Of a stretch of DNA of 21,499 nucleotides, positions 14,955-21,433 are shown one piece after another. The notes beneath the pieces are model-generated. The model made no database searches and was not told the origin of the DNA. It saw only the letters and a list, made by a program, of their open reading frames with translations. A program made the position numbers and the translations under genes. This DNA is from a virus, in the IMG/VR virus record IMGVR_UViG_3300050821_001325, positions 1 through 21,499 of that record, one strand, 5' to 3'. Within the stretch, counting starts at the first letter, position 1; each line of letters starts with the position of its first letter.

Positions 14955-17263
14955 TACGCGGCCTCCGTCTCGGTCACGACCGGCGAGATATCGCAGCGGC
15001 ACGCGGGATGCAGCGGAGGCCCGTCGCCACCCTCGCCCGGGAACGACTCGTCGATATCGACCTCGACGCCGTCCAGATCGCAGCACTCAGGACAACAGTC
15101 GTCCCCGACGATCCACTGCTTGCGCTCCACCACGCCCGACGCCTGCCAGCCGATGAGGTTGCCGGCCACATCCGCCCGCGCAGTCTCGGTGCGCGCGATC
15201 ACGTCAGCTCGAGCCGCGCTGAACGCGTAGGACGCCTTGAGGTTCGCCGCTAGCGTGTCGTTGCTCCAGCCCTCGTCGATTGCGCTGGCGACCAGCCCCC
15301 GCACGTGCGAGCGCGTGCCGTCCGTGATGGCGAACTCCGCCCGCGGGTTATCGACCAGATCGCCGTCCTCGTTGTAGCGCTTGCCGACCAGTTCGGCGGC
15401 GCGCGTCCGGGCCCACCGTTCGGCGTCTTCGTTCGGAGAGTCGAGGTCCAATTCAACGCCGACCTGATCCAATCCCATGCGCGCGCCATCCTTCGCTACC
15501 GTGGCAAGGCCGGATTCGAAGGCGCTCACCATCCCGTCCATAGCAGCCAGGTCCAGAGCCTGGGCGATGTCATCGGGCAGGCGATCGCCGCTGGCCTTCT
15601 TCCGCTCCGGCAGGCGGTCGGCGATCTGCTTGGCAATGTCGGGTGCCATCTTGCGCAGTGTCTTAGTAAGGGCGCGGCTCAGGCGCTCCGTGGCCGTTTT
15701 GACGAGGCGCCGGTCGCGGTCGATGCGCGCCGGCGCTCGCGCTTTTCCCAGGCCGTTGGCAGCGGCCCCCTTGCCCGCTGCCGCGCCGCCCGAGGCGTGC
15801 TCGTCGTCCGAATGTGGAGCAGCCGCGCCGCCACCTTGAGCGGAGGTTGACGCTACCGGAGGAGAAGCCGGGGGAGTCTGGGCGGGCGGCGGCTGACCGT
15901 CTTGCCACACCGCCGGGGACGGCACCGGGGTGGGAGAGCGCTGCATCGCGAACAGCCACGCGATGGTTTGATCGTCCAGAGGATCGAGCCCGTCTTCGGC
16001 GCGGGCCTCGTTCGGGTGGAGCGCCCCGGCGGCGATCTTGTTTTTGATGATGGTCGATTTTTCGACCGGGTCGATCGCCTCGTCGTCTTTCCAGTTGTGG
16101 CGGAAGTCGGCAAAGCCCATCCGCTCCAGGCAGTCATCGACGAGCTCGCTGATCCAGACCTGATACGGTGCCAGCCCTTCGGCCAGGGCCGCCTCGCGCG
16201 TGGTCTCTTGCGTTCCGCGGTTGACCTGCTTGATGAACGGCGTCGGGTCCACTCCGTAGGCCGCGCACTGCACGCGCGCCAGCCACTCGTCGAACTCGTC
16301 CTTCAGATCGATCTTCTTGAACTCGTGCGTGCCGATCCCGTCCGGAATGAAATGCGTGCGGGCCCGCTCGGCGAGGTTGCCGGAAAAGCGCGCATCCCAG
16401 CGAGCTTGAAAGGACTCGATCTGCTCCGCCGTCCACTCCTTCGGCACGCTCAGCAGGTAATGCGGCATCGACCCTTCCGTGAAGTGGTCGAGCTGCTGCA
16501 CCTGCCGGCGCAGCGCCACGTTCACGGTCAGGATCACCCGCTCGATGGGCGAGTAGCCGTACAGGTGCGAGGTCCGCAGAACGCGCGGCTTGTACACCAT
16601 CTGGTCGTGCGTGTACCAGATGGCCGGCGTGCCGTGCAGGACCTGCGAATAGGCCGGCAGCGGCGGGATCGGCCGATGGCCCTGCAGGTCGATGAGCGGC
16701 TTGATGGTGGAGCCGTCGATCGGGTCGAACCCCCACACGACGCCGGTGCGGTCGCGCCGAACGAAAAGGCACGGCGCATCGATCACCAGCAGGTCGTCCA
16801 GCAGCATGGACAGCCACTCGCGCCAGGTGTGCCGCTGATCGGGCTTGCGCCACCAGTTCTCGAGCTCGATCGCCTGCGCGGCCATCGTCTTGCGCTTGCT
16901 GGTATCGCGCGGCTCGATCGACCATTCGAGCTTGGCGAGCTGATCCTTGCGGCCGTTGATGATGATCGACAGCAGGTCCGAGTGCGCCAGCTGCCGCATC
17001 GTCTGAAACGAGATGAGCTCTTCCGAGCGCGGCGTGTACCGGATGTTGGAGCCGACGACGTAGTCGAGCTGGCGGCCCTCGACGGACGGCTTTTGCGAGT
17101 CCGGCACGATCGGCTGGATCGGATTGAGCGGCGGGAACCAGCCCTGCGAGAAGTCGCCCGTGAGCGCATAGCGGAACGCGCCCCGCAGCCGGTCCCAGAA
17201 GCCCGGCGTTCCGGCCGTGTCCGACAGGTCGGTGACGCGCGAGGCTTGGGAGGCGTCGGGCAT
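14954..17263 (-). CDS. Portal protein fused to MuF (phage head morphogenesis) domain
   Basis: The 769-residue product combines two normally separate proteins. Residues about 60-420 are portal-like: QLAHSDLLSIIINGRKDQLAKLEWSIEPRD, a WREWLSMLLDDLLVIDAPCLFVRRD segment, IERVILTVNVALRRQVQQLDHFTEGSMPHYLL and GVDPTPFIKQVNRGTQETTREAA. A Pro/Ala/Gly linker lies near 450-500. Residues about 520-769 contain the MuF pattern: ASYAFSAARADVIARTETARA near 678-698, a CCPECC cluster at 723-728 and HPACRC at 752-757, suggesting a metal site. The portal forms the DNA entry ring and the MuF domain is a minor head protein that may be co-packaged. The ATG follows the upstream TGA by one base. Confidence 0.92.
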   Translation of the reverse strand: MPDASQASRVTDLSDTAGTPGFWDRLRGAFRYALTGDFSQGWFPPLNPIQPIVPDSQKPSVEGRQLDYVVGSNIRYTPRSEELISFQTMRQLAHSDLLSIIINGRKDQLAKLEWSIEPRDTSKRKTMAAQAIELENWWRKPDQRHTWREWLSMLLDDLLVIDAPCLFVRRDRTGVVWGFDPIDGSTIKPLIDLQGHRPIPPLPAYSQVLHGTPAIWYTHDQMVYKPRVLRTSHLYGYSPIERVILTVNVALRRQVQQLDHFTEGSMPHYLLSVPKEWTAEQIESFQARWDARFSGNLAERARTHFIPDGIGTHEFKKIDLKDEFDEWLARVQCAAYGVDPTPFIKQVNRGTQETTREAALAEGLAPYQVWISELVDDCLERMGFADFRHNWKDDEAIDPVEKSTIIKNKIAAGALHPNEARAEDGLDPLDDQTIAWLFAMQRSPTPVPSPAVWQDGQPPPAQTPPASPPVASTSAQGGGAAAPHSDDEHASGGAAAGKGAAANGLGKARAPARIDRDRRLVKTATERLSRALTKTLRKMAPDIAKQIADRLPERKKASGDRLPDDIAQALDLAAMDGMVSAFESGLATVAKDGARMGLDQVGVELDLDSPNEDAERWARTRAAELVGKRYNEDGDLVDNPRAEFAITDGTRSHVRGLVASAIDEGWSNDTLAANLKASYAFSAARADVIARTETARADVAGNLIGWQASGVVERKQWIVGDDCCPECCDLDGVEVDIDESFPGEGGDGPPLHPACRCDISPVVTETEAA

Positions 17264-17264
17264 G

Positions 17265-18185
17265 TCAGCGGCGGCGGCGCGCCCGGATCGTGCCGTAGGC
17301 AGACAGGGCCGCCGCGGTGAAGGTGCCCTCGGCGTTCAGGAACAGGTTCGTGGTCGTGGCGAGCTTGTAGCGGACCTGCGGCAACGGACCCTCGATGTTG
17401 TTGGCCCCCGGCACCAGGCCAGCGGCGGCGGCGCGCGATGTGAATCCGCTGCCGGAGTCGATCTGCGCGGTGGTCAGGCTCGAGCTTGCCTGCAGCGCCG
17501 TGATGTTGGTGGTCCCGGCCGGCACGAACCCGACGAACCCGAACACGTCCCAGTCGCCGGCCGTGAGCGACAGACTTGCAACCTGCGCGGGCGTGGCCGT
17601 GGTGAGCGAGACGGCGGACCCGGAAGCAACGACCGTCTCGGCATACTCGCCCACGAATCCGGCCGCGGCGTCCGAGCTGGTCGCCACGCCCTTGATCGGC
17701 TGGGCAATCGCGCCGGTCGAATCGAGCTCGGCGAACCCGACCACGGCCGTGCCGCTGCCCGGGGTGCCGCTGGTCGATGCGCCGCCTTCGAGCACGTCGC
17801 CCGCGATCAGAGCAGTTCCGCCCGATTCCTTGATCGTCGGCGGCGTGGTGCCGCTGGGAAGCTGCGCGCTCGGAACCTTGCCGGTCGCATCCAGCCCGGC
17901 CACGCCCTGGACCGCGCTGCCGCTGCCGGGCGTGCCGGTGCTGGCCGCCGCCACGCGCAAGGTATCGCCGGATATCATCGTGGCGCCGTTGGCGCCTTTG
18001 AGCGTCGGCCCGGGCTCGGCAATGCCGCCACTCACGACGAGCAGGGCGCCAGCAGCAATGAGCGCGGACTCCTGAGCCGAGCCGGCCGTCACGCTGAAGG
18101 TGCCGCTGCTATCGGCCTGGAGCAGACCGGACGGCGAGCTGAAATTGAGTTGAGAAGTCGGCAGGCGATATTGAGCGGTCGTCAT
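17265..18185 (-). CDS. Fibre/decoration-like structural protein with internal duplication (306 aa)
   Basis: The protein is low in charge and rich in Gly, Ala, Ser and Thr. Residues 60-109 and 116-163 are two copies of one unit (PTLKGANGATMISGDTLRV versus PTIKESGGTALIAGDVLEG, each followed by GTPGSG and an LDxTG motif). The LDATGKVPSAQLPS phrase is typical of phage tail-fibre shafts. The last 120 residues (LTAGDWDVFGFVGF, then YKLATTTNLFLNAEGTFTAAALSAYGTIRARR) look like a beta-sandwich receptor or decoration domain. Its place between terminase and portal suggests a head-associated fibre rather than a tail fibre, but this is inference. The ATG abuts the upstream TAA; the TGA is 1 nt from the portal ATG. 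Confidence 0.8.
   Translation of the reverse strand: MTTAQYRLPTSQLNFSSPSGLLQADSSGTFSVTAGSAQESALIAAGALLVVSGGIAEPGPTLKGANGATMISGDTLRVAAASTGTPGSGSAVQGVAGLDATGKVPSAQLPSGTTPPTIKESGGTALIAGDVLEGGASTSGTPGSGTAVVGFAELDSTGAIAQPIKGVATSSDAAAGFVGEYAETVVASGSAVSLTTATPAQVASLSLTAGDWDVFGFVGFVPAGTTNITALQASSSLTTAQIDSGSGFTSRAAAAGLVPGANNIEGPLPQVRYKLATTTNLFLNAEGTFTAAALSAYGTIRARRRR
17697..18008 (-). repeat. In-gene duplication of a ~50-residue unit
   Basis: Within the 306-aa protein, residues 60-109 (18008-17859) and 116-163 (17840-17697) align along their length, sharing PT-K, GATMISGD/GTALIAGD, STGTPGSG/TSGTPGSG and GLDATG/ELDSTG. The repeat is clear in protein and diverged in DNA. Confidence 0.7.
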
Positions 18186-18452
18186 TTACATGCTCTGCCG
18201 TGCGGCGCGGTCTGCACCGTCGGCGGAAATTCCAAGGTCGGTTGAGTGCTCGCCGCACCAGAAGTCAGACTTGACCGGCGGGAACGCGGCAACCGTACGC
18301 GCTTCTCCTTTCGGTCCCGGCACCAGAAAGACGCGCGGCGCGTGGGCGCGGCATTCGTTCTGTATCGCGCTGAAATGCGCGCAGGTCTGGCAGGTCCCGT
18401 TCATTGCGCTTCTGCGCTCCTCGATGAGCTTTCGGTTGCGCGCCTCGCCCAT
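18186..18452 (-). CDS. Small Cys-motif protein, CxxC-C-WCG type (88 aa)
   Basis: The 88-residue product has C21 and C24 (CQTC), C34 and C66 in FWCGEH, a spacing that suggests a small metal-binding fold. A basic N-terminal tail (GEARNRKLIEERR) precedes it; ATG at residue 17 is a possible alternative start. The pattern C-x2-C, then C with HAP, then P-V and a final WCG is one I have met in short hypothetical proteins of proteobacterial phages. The neighbour upstream has the same pattern, so the two appear to be diverged tandem paralogues. Function is unknown. Confidence 0.78.
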   Translation of the reverse strand: MGEARNRKLIEERRSAMNGTCQTCAHFSAIQNECRAHAPRVFLVPGPKGEARTVAAFPPVKSDFWCGEHSTDLGISADGADRAARQSM

Positions 18453-18456
18453 TTAC

Positions 18457-18645
18457 TCACGCCTTGGTCCAATCGCCGCACCAGTCCTTCGGGTTGACGC
18501 GCGGCCACTCAACGGCGACCCCGGCGGAGTGCGCGCACGGAACCGGAGCGTGCCGCTGGCACCGCAGCAGCTTCGGATCGCTGCCGGGTCTGGAGGAGGC
18601 ACAAGTTGAGCACGAGGGAGGCGCGGGAGCGGGCGTTGTGGTCAA
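18457..18645 (-). CDS. Small Cys-motif protein, second copy (62 aa, TTG start)
   Basis: This short frame has no ATG. The most economical start is TTG at 18645, which overlaps the upstream TGA (TTGA). It encodes CSTC at residues 12-15, C29 and C37, and a final PKDWCGDWTKA with C56. This matches the downstream 88-aa protein: CxxC, then C with RHAP, a hydrophobic P-V phrase and WCG. It ends 4 nt before the next ATG. A longer antisense-like extension of the frame runs upstream through the 116-aa gene and is not credible. Function is unknown. Confidence 0.65.
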   Translation of the reverse strand: MTTTPAPAPPSCSTCASSRPGSDPKLLRCQRHAPVPCAHSAGVAVEWPRVNPKDWCGDWTKA

Positions 18646-18992
18646 ACGCTTGAGCCGTCGTGGTCGCGCCAGGTCGCGCCGTCCCACACGATGATGTGGC
18701 CGACCGTCGTGTCGTAGTAGAGCACGCCTCGGCTCACGTTGGGCGCAACCGGACGCTGAGCGGTCGTACCGCTGAAGCGGCCGAAGGCGGTCCAGCCGTT
18801 TTCGATCATCACGCTGCCGTCCATTGCCGGCACTTGGAGCGACGCACCCAGCGCGGCCGTGTACGTGCGGCCGTTCACCACGATCGGGTTGGCGCCGCTG
18901 TTTTTCGTGGCCCCTGATGCGCCGCTCGCTGACGGCGGCAGCACCGTGATGAGGCCGGTGGCCGAGTCGGGTACGTCCGGGTGATGCGCCAT
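18642..18992 (-). CDS. Fibre/decoration-like protein (116 aa)
   Basis: The protein starts at an ATG 3 nt after the upstream TGA. It is beta-rich and low in charge, with a hydroxyl-rich start (ATGLITVLPPSASGASG), VVNGRTYTAALGASLQVPAMDGSVM in the middle and a C-terminal GVLYYDTTVGHIIVWDGATWRDHDG. This last phrase is a common element in phage fibre and decoration proteins, where a product or window is displayed. With the 306-aa protein it may form a head-associated appendage. The exact role is not determined. Confidence 0.75.
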   Translation of the reverse strand: MAHHPDVPDSATGLITVLPPSASGASGATKNSGANPIVVNGRTYTAALGASLQVPAMDGSVMIENGWTAFGRFSGTTAQRPVAPNVSRGVLYYDTTVGHIIVWDGATWRDHDGSSV

Positions 18993-18995
18993 CGG

Positions 18996-19181
18996 TCAGA
19001 CCTCCACGGGTTGCTGGGCGAGCAGATTCCAGAGCGTTTCGATCGATTCGTCCGACGGCCTTGGCACCGGGCCAGGACCGGCCGCAGCGGCAGCACCGCG
19101 CAGATACCAGCTCTCCAGCGCGGCGCGCAGGTCCGCCCGGTTGATCGTGATGGTGGGAGGCATCGCCATCAGGCGCGTCAT
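18996..19181 (-). CDS. Small protein of unknown function (61 aa)
   Basis: The start is the ATG in an ATGA overlap with the upstream microprotein; GAAGAAGA lies before it. The frame extends further upstream, but that part overlaps the microprotein and looks like antiframe sequence. The peptide has TITINRADLRAALESWYLRGAAAAAGPG followed by PRPSDESIETLWNLLAQQP, which suggests two short helices around an Ala/Gly/Pro linker. No family is recognised. Confidence 0.65.
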   Translation of the reverse strand: MTRLMAMPPTITINRADLRAALESWYLRGAAAAAGPGPVPRPSDESIETLWNLLAQQPVEV

Positions 19182-19324
19182 CCGCCGATCTTCTTCTCGA
19201 TTGTGCCGGCCTCGGCGATGAGCTTCGCGGCAGCGGACGGATGCAGCTTCCCCCACCACAGCGCAAGGCCCGCAACCACGGTATGGGAGATGACGAGAAC
19301 CACGACAACCATCCACGTCGGCAT
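19178..19324 (-). CDS. Single-pass membrane microprotein (48 aa)
   Basis: A 48-codon frame starts at ATG 19324, 66 nt after the large terminase gene, and ends in an ATGA overlap with the next gene. Residues 3-24 (TWMVVVVLVISHTVVAGLALWW) form one hydrophobic helix; the rest is a short amphipathic tail (KLHPSAAAKLIAEAGTIEKKIGG). A GGGA lies before the start at a suboptimal distance. A holin-like or Rz-like role is possible, but no endolysin is nearby. Confidence 0.7.
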   Translation of the reverse strand: MPTWMVVVVLVISHTVVAGLALWWGKLHPSAAAKLIAEAGTIEKKIGG

Positions 19325-19390
19325 GACAATTCCCGTCACGGATGCAAATTGCGCTGGACAATACGCGCGATTCTTCAGGTTGGAAAGCCC

Positions 19391-20920
19391 TTACTCGCCG
19401 TGGAAGGTGTTCTGGCGCACGGTGACGCCCGAGGCTGGCTTGGACAGAACCGGCGTTGCAGGTCGCTCGTGCCCTGCGGGGACAGATCCGTTTGCGCCAT
19501 TCTTAGACTTTTCGTCCTGGGCGGCCATCCAGTCGAGCAGGCCCGTGGTCGATTGCGCCAGGGCGAGCTCGGTGATCGCCCACACCAGCGCGTCCAAGCG
19601 GTTCGGGGACTTCTTCGACGTGTTCGGGTCCCAGTCGCACAGTTCGTCCTCGAGCCGGGCGAAGGCGCCGACGTGGTGGACCCGGTTCTGCTGGTACAGA
19701 GACGACACCGGTTCTGCCCGGACCTGCTTGCCACGGCTGGCGCTCACGGCCTTGTACGGCACGTTCCGATCGACGGTCCGGATCACCATCTCGACCATGT
19801 CGCCCCCGAAGTTGACCTCGGCCACGATCCGGTCGGCCTTCAGATCCCGGTACAGCTGCACCGCGACCTGGCCCCAGCCGTCGCCTTCGTCCGTGACTGG
19901 CTTGGCATGGACCGACGAATCGTCCAGGACATACGCGTCCCCGTCCTCGCCCAGCCCGGCCGCGACGATCCCGCACTCGGCCGCCTCGGACGCCGTCGAG
20001 CCCATCGGGTCGATCGCCACCACGATGCGGCGCAGCGCCGGCGCCACGCGAACCCGGTTGCGCTCGATCACCGGCCGCTGCCACAGCGCGCCCGGGTTGT
20101 CGTCTAGCAGGTCGGCGTCGAGCTCCTGGCGGCCTAACCGCGTGCCGATGTACTTGCCGACGATGTTGGTGAGGAACGTGCGCGCCAGGTTGTGGGCGTT
20201 ATCGTAGGTCGTTCCACGTGAAACAATGGCCCCAGGATCGCTCAGGATCGCTTTAAAAACGGGGACATTCTTAGGGGTCGTGGTGATGCAGGCTTGCGGG
20301 CGATCGCCCAGCCTGAGCCCGAATTGGGCCTGATCCCAGGCATCCGCATAGCGCCAGGCCGCCAGCTCGTCCGCCCAGATGCCGCCGTGGGCCGGGCCGC
20401 GCAGCCGTTCCGGCTCGTCGGCGCTGAAAAGTTCGGAGATGTGGCCGTTGGGCCATGTCAGGCGTAGCAGGGACGGCTCATAGACCGGCCGCTCAGCCGG
20501 CGGGCACACGGCCAGGATGCCGGACGGGCCCTCGACCATGACCGCGCGTATGTCGTGGGCGGTCGGGGCGATGAGGCTCACCCGGTCGGTGGTCCGGATC
20601 TTGCGCCGCACCCATTCGGCCCCGACCCGCGTCTTGCCGGTGCCGCGGCCGGCGTTGTTGACCCAGTACGTCCAATCGTCGGTGGCCGGCGCTGGCTCCC
20701 ACCGATCCCCACGGTAGCGCCAGTACTGGCCGGCGCCCAGCGGGTGGTCAAGCGTGGCCGTTGGTTCGAGCTGTTCCGTTCGTGCCCAGAATTCCCGCCA
20801 CGCGTACAGCAGCGTGATCCGGTCCTTCGGGGTGAGCTTGGCCAGGCGCTTGAGCTTTTCCTGCGTCGGCAAGTTCCGGAACAAGTCGGCCGGCGATCGA
20901 TCGGGCGGCCTCTGAGTCAT
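19391..20920 (-). CDS. terL: Terminase large subunit
   Basis: The 509-residue protein has the large-terminase plan. The Walker A motif is AGRGTGKT at residues 90-97, the Walker B motif is IWADELAAW at 181-189 with D184 and E185, and a coupling segment TTTPKNVPVFKAI follows at 213-225. The nuclease half has D304 in VVAIDPMG, E368 in IVAEVNFGGD and D443 in SPNRLDALVWA, the expected acidic metal-binding residues. The enzyme pumps DNA into the head and cuts it at packaging ends. The start ATG lies inside the small-subunit gene and has no clear Shine-Dalgarno, so coupling is likely. The segment at residues 232-236 includes a parS-like DNA sequence. Confidence 0.96.
   Translation of the reverse strand: MTQRPPDRSPADLFRNLPTQEKLKRLAKLTPKDRITLLYAWREFWARTEQLEPTATLDHPLGAGQYWRYRGDRWEPAPATDDWTYWVNNAGRGTGKTRVGAEWVRRKIRTTDRVSLIAPTAHDIRAVMVEGPSGILAVCPPAERPVYEPSLLRLTWPNGHISELFSADEPERLRGPAHGGIWADELAAWRYADAWDQAQFGLRLGDRPQACITTTPKNVPVFKAILSDPGAIVSRGTTYDNAHNLARTFLTNIVGKYIGTRLGRQELDADLLDDNPGALWQRPVIERNRVRVAPALRRIVVAIDPMGSTASEAAECGIVAAGLGEDGDAYVLDDSSVHAKPVTDEGDGWGQVAVQLYRDLKADRIVAEVNFGGDMVEMVIRTVDRNVPYKAVSASRGKQVRAEPVSSLYQQNRVHHVGAFARLEDELCDWDPNTSKKSPNRLDALVWAITELALAQSTTGLLDWMAAQDEKSKNGANGSVPAGHERPATPVLSKPASGVTVRQNTFHGE
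20210..20225. promoter_or_regulatory. parS-like ParB-binding sequence inside terL
   Basis: The plus strand reads CGTTCCACGTGAAACA. The chromosomal parS consensus is TGTTNCACGTGAAACA; the 14-base core GTTNCACGTGAAAC matches exactly and only the first base differs. The coding strand reads it through the conserved terminase phrase IVSRGTTY, so the protein sequence explains part, not all, of the match. Whether it is bound is not known. Confidence 0.5.
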
Positions 20921-21236
20921 TCGGCAGGTTGAGGTTAGCGTTCACTATCGTTTCGCGGTATCCCATGCGGGTCTTTGTCCACCAGATCATCGCCGTGGTG
21001 TCGCCCCCCGTGGCCTTGGCGAACAGGGACTTGACAATCTGTCCGTTGGCCCGCTGTCCGCCGCTTGCAATTTCTTCGCGGAAGGCCCGGCTTAGGGTCT
21101 TGCGGTCCAGAGCGCCGTTTGCGCCCGGGATGGCGAGCCGGATCGTATCGAGCGGTATGCCACCGGCCACCAAGGCCGCGACGTAGTCGCGCTGCTCGTC
21201 CGTTGGCTCGAATCTGGGTCGCCCTGTTCGCGGCAC
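20748..21236 (-). CDS. terS: Terminase small subunit
   Basis: The 162-residue protein has an N-terminal helix-turn-helix-like region: FEPTDEQRDYVAALVAGGIPLDTIRLAI at residues 9-36, then KTLSRAFREEIASGGQRANGQIV. It then has SLFAKATGGDTTAMIWWTKTRMGYRE, a pattern common in small terminases and DNA-packaging partners that bind the packaging site. It starts at GTG, and its last 57 codons overlap the large-subunit gene in another frame by 173 nt. Those last residues (AQAPGQAHPEGPDHAAVRVAG) are poor in structure, as expected of a sequence constrained by the other frame. The helical core is intact upstream of the overlap. Confidence 0.85.
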   Translation of the reverse strand: MPRTGRPRFEPTDEQRDYVAALVAGGIPLDTIRLAIPGANGALDRKTLSRAFREEIASGGQRANGQIVKSLFAKATGGDTTAMIWWTKTRMGYRETIVNANLNLPNDSEAARSIAGRLVPELADAGKAQAPGQAHPEGPDHAAVRVAGILGTNGTARTNGHA

Positions 21237-21238
21237 CG

Positions 21239-21257
21239 TTTTTCTACCGGGGAAAAA
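21239..21257 (-). other. Short inverted repeat upstream of terS
   Basis: The minus strand reads TTTTTC, then seven bases, then GAAAAA, just 2 nt before the terS GTG. It is a 6-bp, A/T-rich stem and could be a packaging or operator element or chance. The 56-nt gap here has no clear -35/-10 promoter. Confidence 0.25.
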
Positions 21258-21292
21258 GTCGGCCCGAATCTACACGATTTCCAGCGAAGTGG

Positions 21293-21433
21293 TCACTCTT
21301 CATCGTCGAAATCGCGCTCCCATATCCGGCGAAGAAACGGCGGCAGCCAGATCGCCACGAGCACGAGGACGGCGATGCCGAACACGGCGATGGCGCCGAC
21401 CGTGAGGGCGATGACGATCTCATCGGCTGCCAT
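21293..21433 (-). CDS. Single-pass membrane microprotein (46 aa)
   Basis: A 46-codon frame starts at ATG 21433 and overlaps the end of the preceding frame. Residues 5-31 (EIVIALTVGAIAVFGIAVLVLVAIWLP) form one strong membrane helix, followed by FLRRIWER and an acidic tail (DFDDEE). This is the charge layout of a small phage membrane protein with the basic end in the cytoplasm. It stands directly before terS. No family name is assigned. Confidence 0.68.
   Translation of the reverse strand: MAADEIVIALTVGAIAVFGIAVLVLVAIWLPPFLRRIWERDFDDEE

Noticed and set aside
15902-17320. Plus-strand open frame of 472 codons
   Set aside because: Antisense to the portal gene; no domain and no start signal.
18457-19329. 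Minus-strand frame of 290 codons
   Set aside because: Only its last 62 codons look like a real protein (the Cys-motif gene). The rest is a shifted frame of the 116-, 61- and 48-aa genes.
18981-20207. Plus-strand open frame of 408 codons
   Set aside because: Antisense to terL and neighbours; Ser/Arg/Thr-rich with no recognised motif.
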